From the NCBI GenBank assembly GCA_963727415.1, contig CAVSGF010000003.1, positions 806,001 through 870,000 of the forward strand: a stretch of DNA of 64,000 nucleotides. The letters are read 5' to 3'. The notes under the pieces are model-generated. The model was given only the letters and a program-made list of their open reading frames with translations. It was not told where the DNA came from and searched no databases. A program made the translations under genes and the position numbers. Of the stretch, positions 1-8,412 are shown piece by piece; the stretch's first letter is position 1, and each line of letters begins with the position of its first letter. The DNA comes from DASQPR01 sp963727415. Lineage in GTDB: Bacteria; Actinomycetota; Actinomycetes; Mycobacteriales; Micromonosporaceae.

Positions 1-14
1 ATCTATTGTGCGAT

Positions 15-515
15 CTATCGTGCGAGCGCGACGTCGCGCCCGTGGTTCGGCTTGCGCGAATTGCGTGTAGCGCGCAGCGTCGCCTTGAATGGGCTGGTTT
101 GGAGTACCGAAACGGACACATCGCCGTCGACGGTACGTTTGGCGGCCAGGTGCTTCGGCAGCACGATCGCCGGCGCACCGCGCAGGGCCTCGTCGCTTGG
201 CACCGCCAGCGGCTCGGGCAGCGCCACCGGCCGGGTTGCCGGCGACGTGCCGGACATCGCCGGGACCGGAGCCGTCGCGCGCTCGGTCGCGGCCACCGTG
301 TGACTCACCTCACGCAGCAGCTCAGAGAGCTGAGCACCCAATGCCTCACAGATCGCGGCAAGGAGCTCGCTGGAGGCTTCCTTCTGACCGCGCTCAATCT
401 CCGAGAGGTAACCGAGTGACACATTCGCTGCCGTGGAAACTTCCCGCAATGTGCGGTGTTGAGACTGCCTGCGGGCCCGCAACGCGTCACCGATCACTCG
501 ACGCAACAGGATCAT
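15..515 (-). CDS. clgR: XRE-family regulator, ClgR-like
   Basis: Predicted DNA-binding regulator of 166 residues. A helix-turn-helix of the XRE/Cro type covers about residues 10-62; the segment LGYLSEIERGQKEASSELL is the typical recognition-helix region. The C-terminal half is Ala/Pro rich, and the last residues are basic. The ATG at 515 is chosen because a GGAGG-type site precedes it and the HTH starts right after; longer upstream reading has no HTH-like sequence. In actinobacteria ClgR activates clp protease genes and sits next to pgsA, cinA and ftsK, as here, so the name rests on family and context together. Another XRE regulator cannot be excluded from sequence alone. Confidence 0.85.
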   Translation of the reverse strand: MILLRRVIGDALRARRQSQHRTLREVSTAANVSLGYLSEIERGQKEASSELLAAICEALGAQLSELLREVSHTVAATERATAPVPAMSGTSPATRPVALPEPLAVPSDEALRGAPAIVLPKHLAAKRTVDGDVSVSVLQTSPFKATLRATRNSRKPNHGRDVALAR

Positions 516-860
516 CGGTTCACCTCCACCCTCGATGTCACCGAACCCTACGTGCGCGGCCGCCGTCGCCGCCGACCCGCCAGTATCTTGACCGCCACGG
601 TACCCGGTCGGGGCACGTGCCGACAGCACCGGCTTGGCCGGTCGTCCACGTGGTGCGAGATCGTGACCACATTCGCTGGGACGATAGCCGCAAATTCGGA
701 CAATACTTCCCGATTTGGCGCTTCTTGTCCAACCAGCACAGCCAAATCGTGCGCCCGGCAACGGCCCCAATGCCGCCTGGGCTCGGACCGCTCAACGGCG
801 GTCAGGCCTCGGCCGGCCGATCAGGCCGGCCCTCGTTGCCACTGCACGACTGGCCCCGGT
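516..860. other. Intergenic region upstream of clgR
   Basis: About 345 bp between cinA (ending at 861, minus) and clgR (starting at 515, minus). It must carry the clgR promoter. No convincing gene, hairpin or repeat was seen; the open frames here have atypical composition for coding sequence in this window. Confidence 0.5.
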
Positions 861-1334
861 TCAAGCCGTGCCACGCAGATGGCCATCAAGCCACGCTAGC
901 GCCTCGTCGACTGACTTGCGGCGAATCGCGGAACGGCCACCGTCTAACAGCAATTTCCGACTCTCGGTTATGCCCGGTCCGGCCAGACCCAGAAAGACCG
1001 TACCGACGGCGATGCCGTCTTGCGATGTAGGCCCTGCCACACCTGTGGTCGCCAGCCCCCAGGTGGCCTGGCAGCGGACCCGGACCCCGTCGGCGAGTTG
1101 CCGGGCCACGTCCGGGTGCACCGGCCCGTGTTCGGCCAGCAGTCTTGAGTCCACACCGGCCAGGCTCGCCTTGAGATCGGTCGCGTAGACGATCAACCCG
1201 CCGCGGAACACCGCGCTCGCACCGGCGACGTCAACGATCGTGGCCGACAGCAGGCCGCCGGTCAGCGACTCGGCGACCGCCAGCGTCTCCCCCCGGCTCA
1301 CCAGGTGGGCAACGATCAACGATGGGTCGGTCAC
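861..1334 (-). CDS. pncC: CinA C-terminal domain protein (nicotinamide-nucleotide amidohydrolase)
   Basis: A 157-residue stand-alone CinA C-terminal domain. The family deamidates nicotinamide mononucleotide to nicotinate mononucleotide in pyridine nucleotide salvage, in the cytoplasm. The hallmark motifs are present: AESLTGG near residue 20, GGLIVYA near 45, and TGVAGP near 97. Length matches the single-domain PncC form rather than the two-domain CinA. It lies 3 bp downstream of pgsA on the same strand, so it is almost certainly co-transcribed with rimO and pgsA, the usual actinobacterial arrangement. Confidence 0.9.
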   Translation of the reverse strand: MTDPSLIVAHLVSRGETLAVAESLTGGLLSATIVDVAGASAVFRGGLIVYATDLKASLAGVDSRLLAEHGPVHPDVARQLADGVRVRCQATWGLATTGVAGPTSQDGIAVGTVFLGLAGPGITESRKLLLDGGRSAIRRKSVDEALAWLDGHLRGTA

Positions 1335-1337
1335 GCC

Positions 1338-1946
1338 TTACGGTACGGCGGTTCCGGCCCGCCGCAACCGCAGCGCGCGAACCACGTAGTCGACTCCGGT
1401 GATCACCGTGACCGCCAGGGCCGCGCCCATCAGCCACGGTCCGACCTGGGCCAGCCCGGACGGGAACGGGAGGAGGTACCAGGCGATGGCCACGATCTGC
1501 AGCGCCGTCTTGACCTTGCCGCCCCGGCTTGCCGCGATCACGCCATGGCGGATCACCCAGAACCGGAGCACAGTCACGCCCAGCTCGCGGCCCAGGATCA
1601 CGATCGTCACCCACCACGCCAGCCGGCCGTACGCGGACAGCAGCACCAGGGCACTGCCGGTCAGCGCCTTGTCCGCGATCGGGTCGGCGACCTTGCCGAA
1701 CGACGTCACCAGGTCCCAGGTTCGAGCGATCCAGCCATCGACATAGTCGGTGACCGAAGCGATGCAGAACACCACGCACGCGACGATCCGTAACGTCGAA
1801 TCGGACATCGCCGACGCGATCGTGACGCCGATGAAGATCGGAACCATCACCAGCCGCAACGCGGTCAGGGCATTGGCCGGGTTCGCCAGGGGCACCACCC
1901 GCCGCTTGCCGTCCACCGACTGCGCCGGCGCGACCGGACCGCTCAT
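1338..1946 (-). CDS. pgsA: CDP-diacylglycerol-glycerol-3-phosphate 3-phosphatidyltransferase
   Basis: Integral membrane enzyme of 202 residues that makes phosphatidylglycerol phosphate from CDP-diacylglycerol and glycerol 3-phosphate. The complete CDP-alcohol phosphotransferase signature is visible, beginning DYVDGWIAR and ending GKVADPIAD, with all Asp residues in place. Several hydrophobic segments flank it. Its ATG overlaps the rimO stop by four bases (ATGA at 1943-1946), indicating translational coupling. CDP-alcohol transferases are hard to separate by sequence, but the clgR-cinA-pgsA-rimO-ftsK neighbourhood supports the PgsA assignment. Confidence 0.9.
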   Translation of the reverse strand: MSGPVAPAQSVDGKRRVVPLANPANALTALRLVMVPIFIGVTIASAMSDSTLRIVACVVFCIASVTDYVDGWIARTWDLVTSFGKVADPIADKALTGSALVLLSAYGRLAWWVTIVILGRELGVTVLRFWVIRHGVIAASRGGKVKTALQIVAIAWYLLPFPSGLAQVGPWLMGAALAVTVITGVDYVVRALRLRRAGTAVP

Positions 1947-3520
1947 CGCCCGGCTCGCAGCCCTGCGGCCCCGGGCCGCGGCACCGCCGCGGAGATCATC
2001 GCCACCGGCGTCGCAACCAGGTCGACTCCGTGAGCCGCCGTCACCCGGGCTCGTACCAGATCGCCTGGCCTGAGCGCCGCGAGGTCGCCCCCGGCCAGCG
2101 TGACCGAGCCGTCGACCTCGGGCGCCTGGTGGGCACCGCGGCCCTCGACGGCGTTATCGGACACGATGTCCACCAGCACATCGATCGTCGTGCCGATCCG
2201 GTCCTCGGCACGCTGGGCGCACAGTTCGTCGGCCAGCGCGCTGAGCCGCTCGTACCGTCTGGCGATCGTGCTCGCCCCCACCTTGCCGGACATCTTCGCG
2301 GCCTCGGTGCCGTCCTCGTCGCTGTAGTCGAACACGCCGATCGCGTCCAGCGCCGCCTCATTGAGGAATCGTTCCAGCTCGGCGAAGTCACTACGGGTCT
2401 CGCCGGGGAACCCGACGATGAAGTTGCTCCGCGCGCCCAGATCGGGGGCGATCTGTCGAGCGGCGGCCAGCAGGTCGAGGAACCGCGCCGTGGACCCGAA
2501 CCGGCGCATCCGGCGCAACACCGGCTCGGACGCGTGCTGGAACGACAGGTCAAAGTACGGCGCCACCCCTGGCGTCGACGCGATCGCCTCGATCAGGCCC
2601 GGCCGGGTCTCGGCCGGCTGCAGATACGACACCCGTACCCGAACGATCCCGTCGATGGCGGCCAGTTGCGGCAAGAGCTTCTCCAGCAGCCGCGGATCGC
2701 CAAGATCCTTGCCGTACGACGTCGAGTTCTCGCTGACCAGCACCAGCTCCCGTACCCCGTCGGCGGCCAGCCATTCAGCCTCGGCGAGCAGGTCGGCCGG
2801 AGTACGCGACACGAACGCGCCCCTAAACGATGGGATGGCGCAGAACGCGCACCGCCGGTCGCAGCCGCTGGCCAGCTTCAGCGCGGCCACTGGGCCCTCG
2901 GCCAGCCGTTGCCGCAGCACGGTTCGCAGGTGGGCGGGGGTGGCGGCGTCCACGGCCAACTTCGCACCGCCACTCGCGGCCAACTGCGCCCCCTCACCGC
3001 CGCTCGCGGCCAACTGCGCACCGCCGCTCGCGGCCAACTGCGCATGGCCGGGCACGGACACGCTCGCGGCCGACCGGTGCACCGGCGTCAGCGGCAGCAA
3101 CTCCCGGCGGTCCCTCGGCATATGCGACTCGACCGTCTCACCGGCCAGGACCGCATCCAGGCGGGAACCCATGTCCGGATAGTGGTCGAATCCCAGCACC
3201 GCGGCGGCCTCTGGCATGCTGCCGGCCAGTTCCCGGCCGTACCGCTCGGCCATGCAGCCGGTGGCCACCACCTTGGCGCCGGTGTCGGCGGCGGCGAGCA
3301 GCGTCTCGATCGAATCCTGCTTGGCCTTTTCCACAAAGCCGCAGGTGTTCACAAGCACCACATCGGCATCCGAGCCGTCCGTGGTGACCTCCCAGCCGCC
3401 GTGTGCGAGGCGCGCGGCCAGTTCCTCGGAGTCCACCTCGTTACGCGCGCACCCGAGGGTGAGCAGCGCCACGCGCTTGGATGCGCCGGACGCGGGCTGG
3501 CTGGGGTTCGTGGATGGCAC
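1943..3520 (-). CDS. rimO: Ribosomal protein S12 methylthiotransferase RimO
   Basis: Radical-SAM methylthiotransferase of 525 residues that modifies the conserved aspartate of ribosomal protein S12. The N-terminal MTTase domain has its three cluster cysteines at C24, C60 and C89. The radical-SAM motif CDRRCAFC gives C220, C224 and C227. A TRAM-like domain follows at the C-terminus. Between the two cluster domains, residues about 158-193 consist of a repeated AQLAASGG unit not expected in the family, encoded by a 24-bp tandem repeat. The start is a GTG at 3520 without a strong ribosome binding site. It heads the rimO-pgsA-cinA run. Confidence 0.92.
   Translation of the reverse strand: MPSTNPSQPASGASKRVALLTLGCARNEVDSEELAARLAHGGWEVTTDGSDADVVLVNTCGFVEKAKQDSIETLLAAADTGAKVVATGCMAERYGRELAGSMPEAAAVLGFDHYPDMGSRLDAVLAGETVESHMPRDRRELLPLTPVHRSAASVSVPGHAQLAASGGAQLAASGGEGAQLAASGGAKLAVDAATPAHLRTVLRQRLAEGPVAALKLASGCDRRCAFCAIPSFRGAFVSRTPADLLAEAEWLAADGVRELVLVSENSTSYGKDLGDPRLLEKLLPQLAAIDGIVRVRVSYLQPAETRPGLIEAIASTPGVAPYFDLSFQHASEPVLRRMRRFGSTARFLDLLAAARQIAPDLGARSNFIVGFPGETRSDFAELERFLNEAALDAIGVFDYSDEDGTEAAKMSGKVGASTIARRYERLSALADELCAQRAEDRIGTTIDVLVDIVSDNAVEGRGAHQAPEVDGSVTLAGGDLAALRPGDLVRARVTAAHGVDLVATPVAMISAAVPRPGAAGLRAGR
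2954..3047. repeat. In-frame 24-bp tandem repeat inside rimO
   Basis: About four imperfect copies of a 24-bp unit containing CGCTCGCGGCCAACTGCGCA. The unit length keeps the rimO frame and adds AQLAASGG-type blocks. One copy differs by a 6-bp insertion, which is also in frame. Confidence 0.9.
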
Positions 3521-3705
3521 TCGTAGAGGGTACCTACCAGGCGTGACGGTTCTTACGCGCGCGGTCGCCGGTTACATGTCGATTTCGCATCACGTGAGCA
3601 ACACCACTGCGAAGCGCCATCCAATCCGGTGAATCTCGACCGATTGGACACGACCGACCGCCTCACCCGGAGCCATCGGCGTCGCGTGCCAGAGGCGGTA
3701 CCGGG

Positions 3706-6288
3706 TCAGTCGTCCGCCAAGCCGCGCAGATTGTCCAGAACCTCGGCCAGCTCGTCCGCCTTGATCAGCACGTCGCGGGCTTTGGAGCCCTCGGACGGCC
3801 CGACAATGCCTCGAGTCTCCATCAGATCCATCAGACGGCCCGCCTTGGCGAACCCGACCCGGAGCTTGCGCTGCAGCATCGACGTCGACCCGAACTGGGA
3901 CGTGACCACCAGTTCCACCGCCTGAAGCAGCAGGTCGAGGTCGTCGCCGATGTCCTCGTCCACCTTCTTCTTGGTCTCCGCCGGCGGCGTGAGCACATCC
4001 GGGCGGAATTCCGGCTCGCGCTGGTCCTTGCAGAACTTGACGATGTCGTTGATCTCCGCCTCGGTCACCCACGCGCCCTGGAGCCGGGTCGGCTTGGCCG
4101 CACCCGTCGGCAGGAACAGGGCGTCACCGCGGCCGATCAGCTTCTCCGCACCCGGCTGGTCCAGGATGACCCGCGAGTCGGCCAGCGAGGAGGTGGCAAA
4201 CGCCAGCCGGGACGGCACGTTCGCTTTGATCAACCCGGTCACCACGTCCACGCTCGGCCGCTGGGTGGCGAGCACCAGGTGGATGCCGGCGGCGCGGGCG
4301 AGCTGGGTGATCCGCACGATCGCGTCTTCCACGTCGCGCGGCGCCACCATCATCAGGTCGGCCAGTTCGTCCACCACGACCACCAGATACGGGTACGGCC
4401 TGATGACGCGTTCGCTGCCCGGCAGCGGCTTGACCGCCCCGGAGCGCACCTTCCGGTTGAAGTCGTCGATGTGCCGCACGCCGGCCATGGCCAGGTCGTC
4501 GTAGCGCAGGTCCATCTCGCGAACCACCCAGTCGAGCGCGTCCGCGGCCTTCTTCGGGTTGGTGACGATCGGCGTCACCAGATGCGGGATTCCCTCGTAC
4601 GAGGTCAGCTCCACCCGTTTCGGGTCCACCAGCAGCAGCCGCACCTCTTCCGGGGTGGCCCGCGCCAGCAACGACACCAGCAGCGAGTTCAGGCACGACG
4701 ACTTCCCGGCTCCGGTGGCTCCGGCGATCAGCATGTGCGGCATCTTGGCCAGGTTGGCAACGACGTATCCGCCTTCGATGTCCTTGCCGAAGGCGACCGT
4801 GAGCGGATGATGGTCGGACTCGGCGGCCCGGGATCGCAGGACGTCACCGAGCGCGACGTTCTCCCGATCACTGTTGGGCACCTCGATGCCGACCGCGCTC
4901 TTACCCGGGATCGGGCTGATGATGCGCACATCCGGCGACTTCACCGAGTACGCGATGTTGCGCGACAACGCGGTGATGCGCTCGACCTTGACGCCCGGGC
5001 CGAGCTCGACCTCATACCGCGTCACTGTCGGGCCACGGGTGAACCCGGTGACCGCGGCATCCACGTCGAACTGCTCGAACACACCTTGGAGGGCGGCGAT
5101 CACTTCGTCATTGGCCTTGCTCCGCGACTTGGGCGCGGCGCCGGGCGTCAGCATGTGCGCAGGCGGCAGCTTGTAGTCCGGGTCGGTAAGCGCGAGCTGC
5201 TCGGCACGGGTCGGCACCGGGGAGTGCGCCGGGGCCGCGGGCGGCTTGCGGGCCGGTCGCTGCGGGGACCGGGGAATGACCACGGTGTCGTGGGTCACCT
5301 CGCGCTCCGCCTCCGCACTCAGGTCCACCACGTCGGACATGACCGCCTGGCGACGCCGGCTCGATCCGCCCCGGCGCAGTGGCATCGGTGGCAACGGCAG
5401 ATCGTCCTCGTCGTCGAACGCCACCGTCTCGGCACCGGACGCCTCCGAGCGGCCCATGAACAGATTCTTAAGCTGCTCGAAGCGGTGCGGGATCCGGTTG
5501 ATCGGGGTGGCGGTGATCACCAGCACGCCGAAGATGGACAGCATGACCAGAACCGGCACCGCGACCCATGAGCTGACCGCGTGAGCCAGCGCGCTGCCGG
5601 ACAGCCGGCCCAGCATGCCACCCTCCACGCGGGGATCGGCGTGCGGCCCGCTGGACCTCATGTTGAGGTTGATCAGGCCGCTGACCCCGACCAGGATCGC
5701 TGACCAGCCGACCACGCCACGGCCGCGATGATCGGCATGCTCCTCGGTCTGCACCCGCATCAGGCGGTAGGCACCGATGCCGAAGATCAGCGGCAGCACG
5801 ATCCCAGCGCCGCCGAACAGGAACCGGGCCGCGGTACTGATGGCGGCGCCGACCACGCCTCCGGCCCGGAACCAGATCGCCACGGTCAGCAGCAGGGCCG
5901 CGGCGAACGCGAGCAGCCCGGCACCGTCACGCTGATGCTCCGGGTCCAGGTCGCGTGCGGTGGCGGCGTGCCGGCCGGCGGCCCGGACCAGCCATCCGAT
6001 CGAATGGGCGAGCGCCATCCACAGGCCGATCAGAATCTTGCCGAGAACGTCGAGCGGTCCCATCGCCGAACCGGCGCGGCGGCGACGAGCGGCCGGCCTG
6101 CGGGCCGGACGCCGTCGTGGCCAGGGCTCGCGCACACCGGTGGCTCGGCCATTCAGGGACGTGCGGGTCCGGGTAGACGCACCCGACCGGGACGCGGTGC
6201 CGCGAGACGCCGACCGTCCGCTCGTGGAGGCAGCGCGTCGGCCGGTGGAAGAGGGACGTCCCGGCATTCTTACCACGGTAACGGCCAT
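3706..6288 (-). CDS. ftsK: FtsK/SpoIIIE DNA translocase
   Basis: Membrane-anchored DNA motor of 860 residues that pumps chromosome ends through the division septum. Order of parts: basic N-terminus (1-72), membrane segments (about 80-270), a proline-rich linker, the alpha/beta ATPase with Walker A GATGAGKS at about 523-530 and the VVVVDELADLMM Walker B strand, and a C-terminal gamma winged-helix domain (QFGSTSMLQRKLRVGF) that reads orienting sequences. Length is typical for actinobacterial FtsK. Another in-frame ATG seven codons in is an alternative start; neither has a clear ribosome binding site. It follows the DUF2784 gene by 54 bp on the same strand. Confidence 0.95.
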   Translation of the reverse strand: MAVTVVRMPGRPSSTGRRAASTSGRSASRGTASRSGASTRTRTSLNGRATGVREPWPRRRPARRPAARRRRAGSAMGPLDVLGKILIGLWMALAHSIGWLVRAAGRHAATARDLDPEHQRDGAGLLAFAAALLLTVAIWFRAGGVVGAAISTAARFLFGGAGIVLPLIFGIGAYRLMRVQTEEHADHRGRGVVGWSAILVGVSGLINLNMRSSGPHADPRVEGGMLGRLSGSALAHAVSSWVAVPVLVMLSIFGVLVITATPINRIPHRFEQLKNLFMGRSEASGAETVAFDDEDDLPLPPMPLRRGGSSRRRQAVMSDVVDLSAEAEREVTHDTVVIPRSPQRPARKPPAAPAHSPVPTRAEQLALTDPDYKLPPAHMLTPGAAPKSRSKANDEVIAALQGVFEQFDVDAAVTGFTRGPTVTRYEVELGPGVKVERITALSRNIAYSVKSPDVRIISPIPGKSAVGIEVPNSDRENVALGDVLRSRAAESDHHPLTVAFGKDIEGGYVVANLAKMPHMLIAGATGAGKSSCLNSLLVSLLARATPEEVRLLLVDPKRVELTSYEGIPHLVTPIVTNPKKAADALDWVVREMDLRYDDLAMAGVRHIDDFNRKVRSGAVKPLPGSERVIRPYPYLVVVVDELADLMMVAPRDVEDAIVRITQLARAAGIHLVLATQRPSVDVVTGLIKANVPSRLAFATSSLADSRVILDQPGAEKLIGRGDALFLPTGAAKPTRLQGAWVTEAEINDIVKFCKDQREPEFRPDVLTPPAETKKKVDEDIGDDLDLLLQAVELVVTSQFGSTSMLQRKLRVGFAKAGRLMDLMETRGIVGPSEGSKARDVLIKADELAEVLDNLRGLADD

Positions 6289-6342
6289 CGGCGCCGGGAA
6301 GCCCGCGGCGCGCCGGACGACCGCCGGGTATGCGAGAAACGG

Positions 6343-6822
6343 TCACGTACGCTCGGCCGGCTCCACTTCGGCCGGTTCCAGCCCGCCCGCCTTCACTACC
6401 TCCGCTACTCCGCCCGCTTTCACTCCGGCCGCCTTCACTCCGCCCGCCCGTACCACTGTGGCGACCGCCGCCTTCCGGCGTCGCATCGCCAGCAGCACCC
6501 ACGAGGTCGCGACGATGACCGCGACGAGCAACTGCACGTACGGCGTGAATCGCGCCGGATACCACACGTTCTCGATGTACCGGTCGATGAACCCTTCCGT
6601 GTATGGCCTCAGCCCGGCACGCTGCCGAGCCCAGTTCTCCGACCAGGTCAGCGGGCACACCAGGGACGGCAAGATGACGATGAGGGCGCCCCAGGCGCAC
6701 ATCGCCAGGTGGGTCCAGATCGTCTTGGGCCATCGCCAGGCGATGAATCCGCCGACAACGAGGTAGCCGATGGCCAGGAAATGGAACGCGACGATCGCGT
6801 ACATGAGCGCCCGGAACCCCAT
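6343..6822 (-). CDS. DUF2784 family membrane protein
   Basis: Predicted inner-membrane protein of 159 residues with about four hydrophobic segments. The region with PLTWSENWARQRAG followed by GFIDRYIENVWYP matches what I know of the DUF2784 family, whose function is unknown. The last 40 residues are a low-complexity tail of alternating Gly-Val-Lys-Ala blocks (KAAGVKAGGV), again encoded by short imperfect DNA repeats. It lies directly upstream of ftsK, same strand. The ATG at 6822 is the first plausible start; no strong ribosome binding site was seen. Confidence 0.75.
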   Translation of the reverse strand: MGFRALMYAIVAFHFLAIGYLVVGGFIAWRWPKTIWTHLAMCAWGALIVILPSLVCPLTWSENWARQRAGLRPYTEGFIDRYIENVWYPARFTPYVQLLVAVIVATSWVLLAMRRRKAAVATVVRAGGVKAAGVKAGGVAEVVKAGGLEPAEVEPAERT

Positions 6823-6892
6823 ACCTCACAGGTTAATTCCAGCCGCCGGGTTCGGCCGATACCGCAAGCGGCTCATCCGGGCCGACGCTCAA

Positions 6893-7366
6893 GTGGTCTG
6901 CGCGAGGCGCGGCCGGCGCCAGGGCTGGCATGTCATCATCCTGAACCTGATCGTCGGCGTCGCGTGTACTCCGGATGGCTTGGGCATCTGGCTGCTCTGG
7001 CACGTCTTTCGGTCGCCGATGCTCAAAGAGAACATGGGCGAAGTCGGATACCACATCAGCGTCCAGGCCGCCCGCGCCGCGCTGCCGCGGATGCGCGAGG
7101 CGCCGGCGGCCGGCACCGAGGTCCAGTTCGGCCCGATCGCGGTGAGCGTCAACGGAATCCGTCCCGGAAAGAAGACCGTGCCGTTGCCGGACGTGATCGC
7201 CGTCGAACTGCCCGGTACCAACTTTTCGGTGAAGGTCAAGGATCGCTTCTCCCTGTTCACGGTGGTATCGGTGCACCTGATTCCGAACCTGCGGTTGCTG
7301 GAGATCCTGGCCAACGAACTGCGGACCGGACAGATCGCACTCGAGGGCGACGTGGTCCGCGGTTAG
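6893..7366 (+). CDS. Hypothetical protein with PH-like C-terminal part
   Basis: Not firmly recognised. The C-terminal about 80 residues (VQFGPIAVSVNGI, then FSLFTVVSVHLIPNLRLLEIL) look like a small beta-rich, PH-like domain such as DUF6585. The frame stays open back to 6770, but that would overlap the divergent DUF2784 gene by about 50 bp, so an internal GTG at 6893 or the ATG at 7091 is more likely to be the start. A hydrophobic stretch near the N-terminus (IILNLIVGV) may anchor it. Its stop lies 17 bp from the stop of the convergent 342-residue gene. Confidence 0.45.
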   Translation: MVCARRGRRQGWHVIILNLIVGVACTPDGLGIWLLWHVFRSPMLKENMGEVGYHISVQAARAALPRMREAPAAGTEVQFGPIAVSVNGIRPGKKTVPLPDVIAVELPGTNFSVKVKDRFSLFTVVSVHLIPNLRLLEILANELRTGQIALEGDVVRG

Positions 7367-7383
7367 CGCACCGAAAGCCGCCG

Positions 7384-8412
7384 TCAACCGGTCACCCGCC
7401 CGCCGTCCTCCCACCGGGCGACCGCGGTGGCCCGGGTAGCGGTGAACTCGGCCTTCGCATTGGTCCAGTACGTCCAGGGCGCGGCCCCGCTGTACCCGCC
7501 GATCGCCCGGAACTGCTCGATCGCCTCGTAGTCGCGACCGGACAGGTGCAGCCAGAAGGCCAGCCAGTGGCGAAGAAACGGAAGGCGCACGTTGGATGGG
7601 TCGGCGGCCTCCGCGTCGGCCAGCCCGGCCTCGATCGCGGACCGCACGTCGTCGCTCCGGTCGAACTCGGTACGCGCCGGCGCCGCGTCCGGCCGCAGCT
7701 CCGTGTAGAGCATCTCCAGCCGTAACTGAGACAGCATCGCGCCGAGCGGTGCGTCCGCCTCGACCGTGTCCACGAAGCTCTGGATCAGTTCGAGCGAACC
7801 GAACCACCGGGGCCGCCAGTAGGCCAGCGCCCGCACCGCGGCGGCCACCGAGTGTGGTACCCGGGCCACTACGTCCGACCACAGCGCCCGGAAGTCATCA
7901 TTGGACCATTGCAGGCCCATCGCGGCGGTCAGCATCTCGATGTGCGGTGCCGGATCATCGGGCGCCAGCGCGACGGCCCGCTCCCGCAGCGACGGGACCT
8001 GTCGCAGCAGCCGGAAGAACCCGTCCCATCGGTCCCGGCTGACATGCTGCGGCTGCTGTCCGGTCCGGATCTCCCAGGCCACCTTCACCATGGAATTCAT
8101 CTGCGCGCAGATGGCGTCCACACTGTCCGGCACGGCCGCCAGCCAGGCATCCAGCCACGCATCCTCGACGACCGCGGCCTTGCCGAGTATCCACAGCGCC
8201 TCGAACCGGCGCTCGGAACGGCGCTCCATGCTGCGCATCAGGTTCTCGATGGCTGCCCAGTCGCCGGTCGCGACGTAGTGCAGCAGCGGGTCCCGGTCAG
8301 CGTTCGGACCCGCGTAATCGGGATTGACGTCGGCAGCCGGGACGAACCCGTAGGCGGCGGCGTCGATGGTGCGGCTGGCCGACGGCGGCACGGTGGTCTT
8401 GGCCGGGCTCAT
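7384..8412 (-). CDS. Hypothetical alpha-helical protein (342 aa)
   Basis: Family not recognised with certainty. The 342 residues are soluble, rich in Ala, Leu, Trp and Arg, and look like a helical-repeat protein: amphipathic helices with regularly spaced Trp/Leu throughout (for example HWLAFWLHLSGRDYEAIEQF near the C-terminus, reminiscent of a TPR-like helix pair). No signal peptide. Its ATG overlaps the end of the M48 protease gene by four bases (8409-8412, ATGA), so the two are translationally coupled and probably act together; a partner or substrate-handling role for the protease is only inference. Confidence 0.7.
   Translation of the reverse strand: MSPAKTTVPPSASRTIDAAAYGFVPAADVNPDYAGPNADRDPLLHYVATGDWAAIENLMRSMERRSERRFEALWILGKAAVVEDAWLDAWLAAVPDSVDAICAQMNSMVKVAWEIRTGQQPQHVSRDRWDGFFRLLRQVPSLRERAVALAPDDPAPHIEMLTAAMGLQWSNDDFRALWSDVVARVPHSVAAAVRALAYWRPRWFGSLELIQSFVDTVEADAPLGAMLSQLRLEMLYTELRPDAAPARTEFDRSDDVRSAIEAGLADAEAADPSNVRLPFLRHWLAFWLHLSGRDYEAIEQFRAIGGYSGAAPWTYWTNAKAEFTATRATAVARWEDGGRVTG

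Noticed and set aside
2030..3526. 498-codon plus-strand frame opposite rimO
   Set aside because: Antisense to a gene with intact RimO motifs; no ribosome binding site or domain.
5728..7725. 665-codon plus-strand open frame opposite ftsK and DUF2784
   Set aside because: Low-complexity Arg/Pro/Gly/His composition, and it overlaps two well-supported genes.
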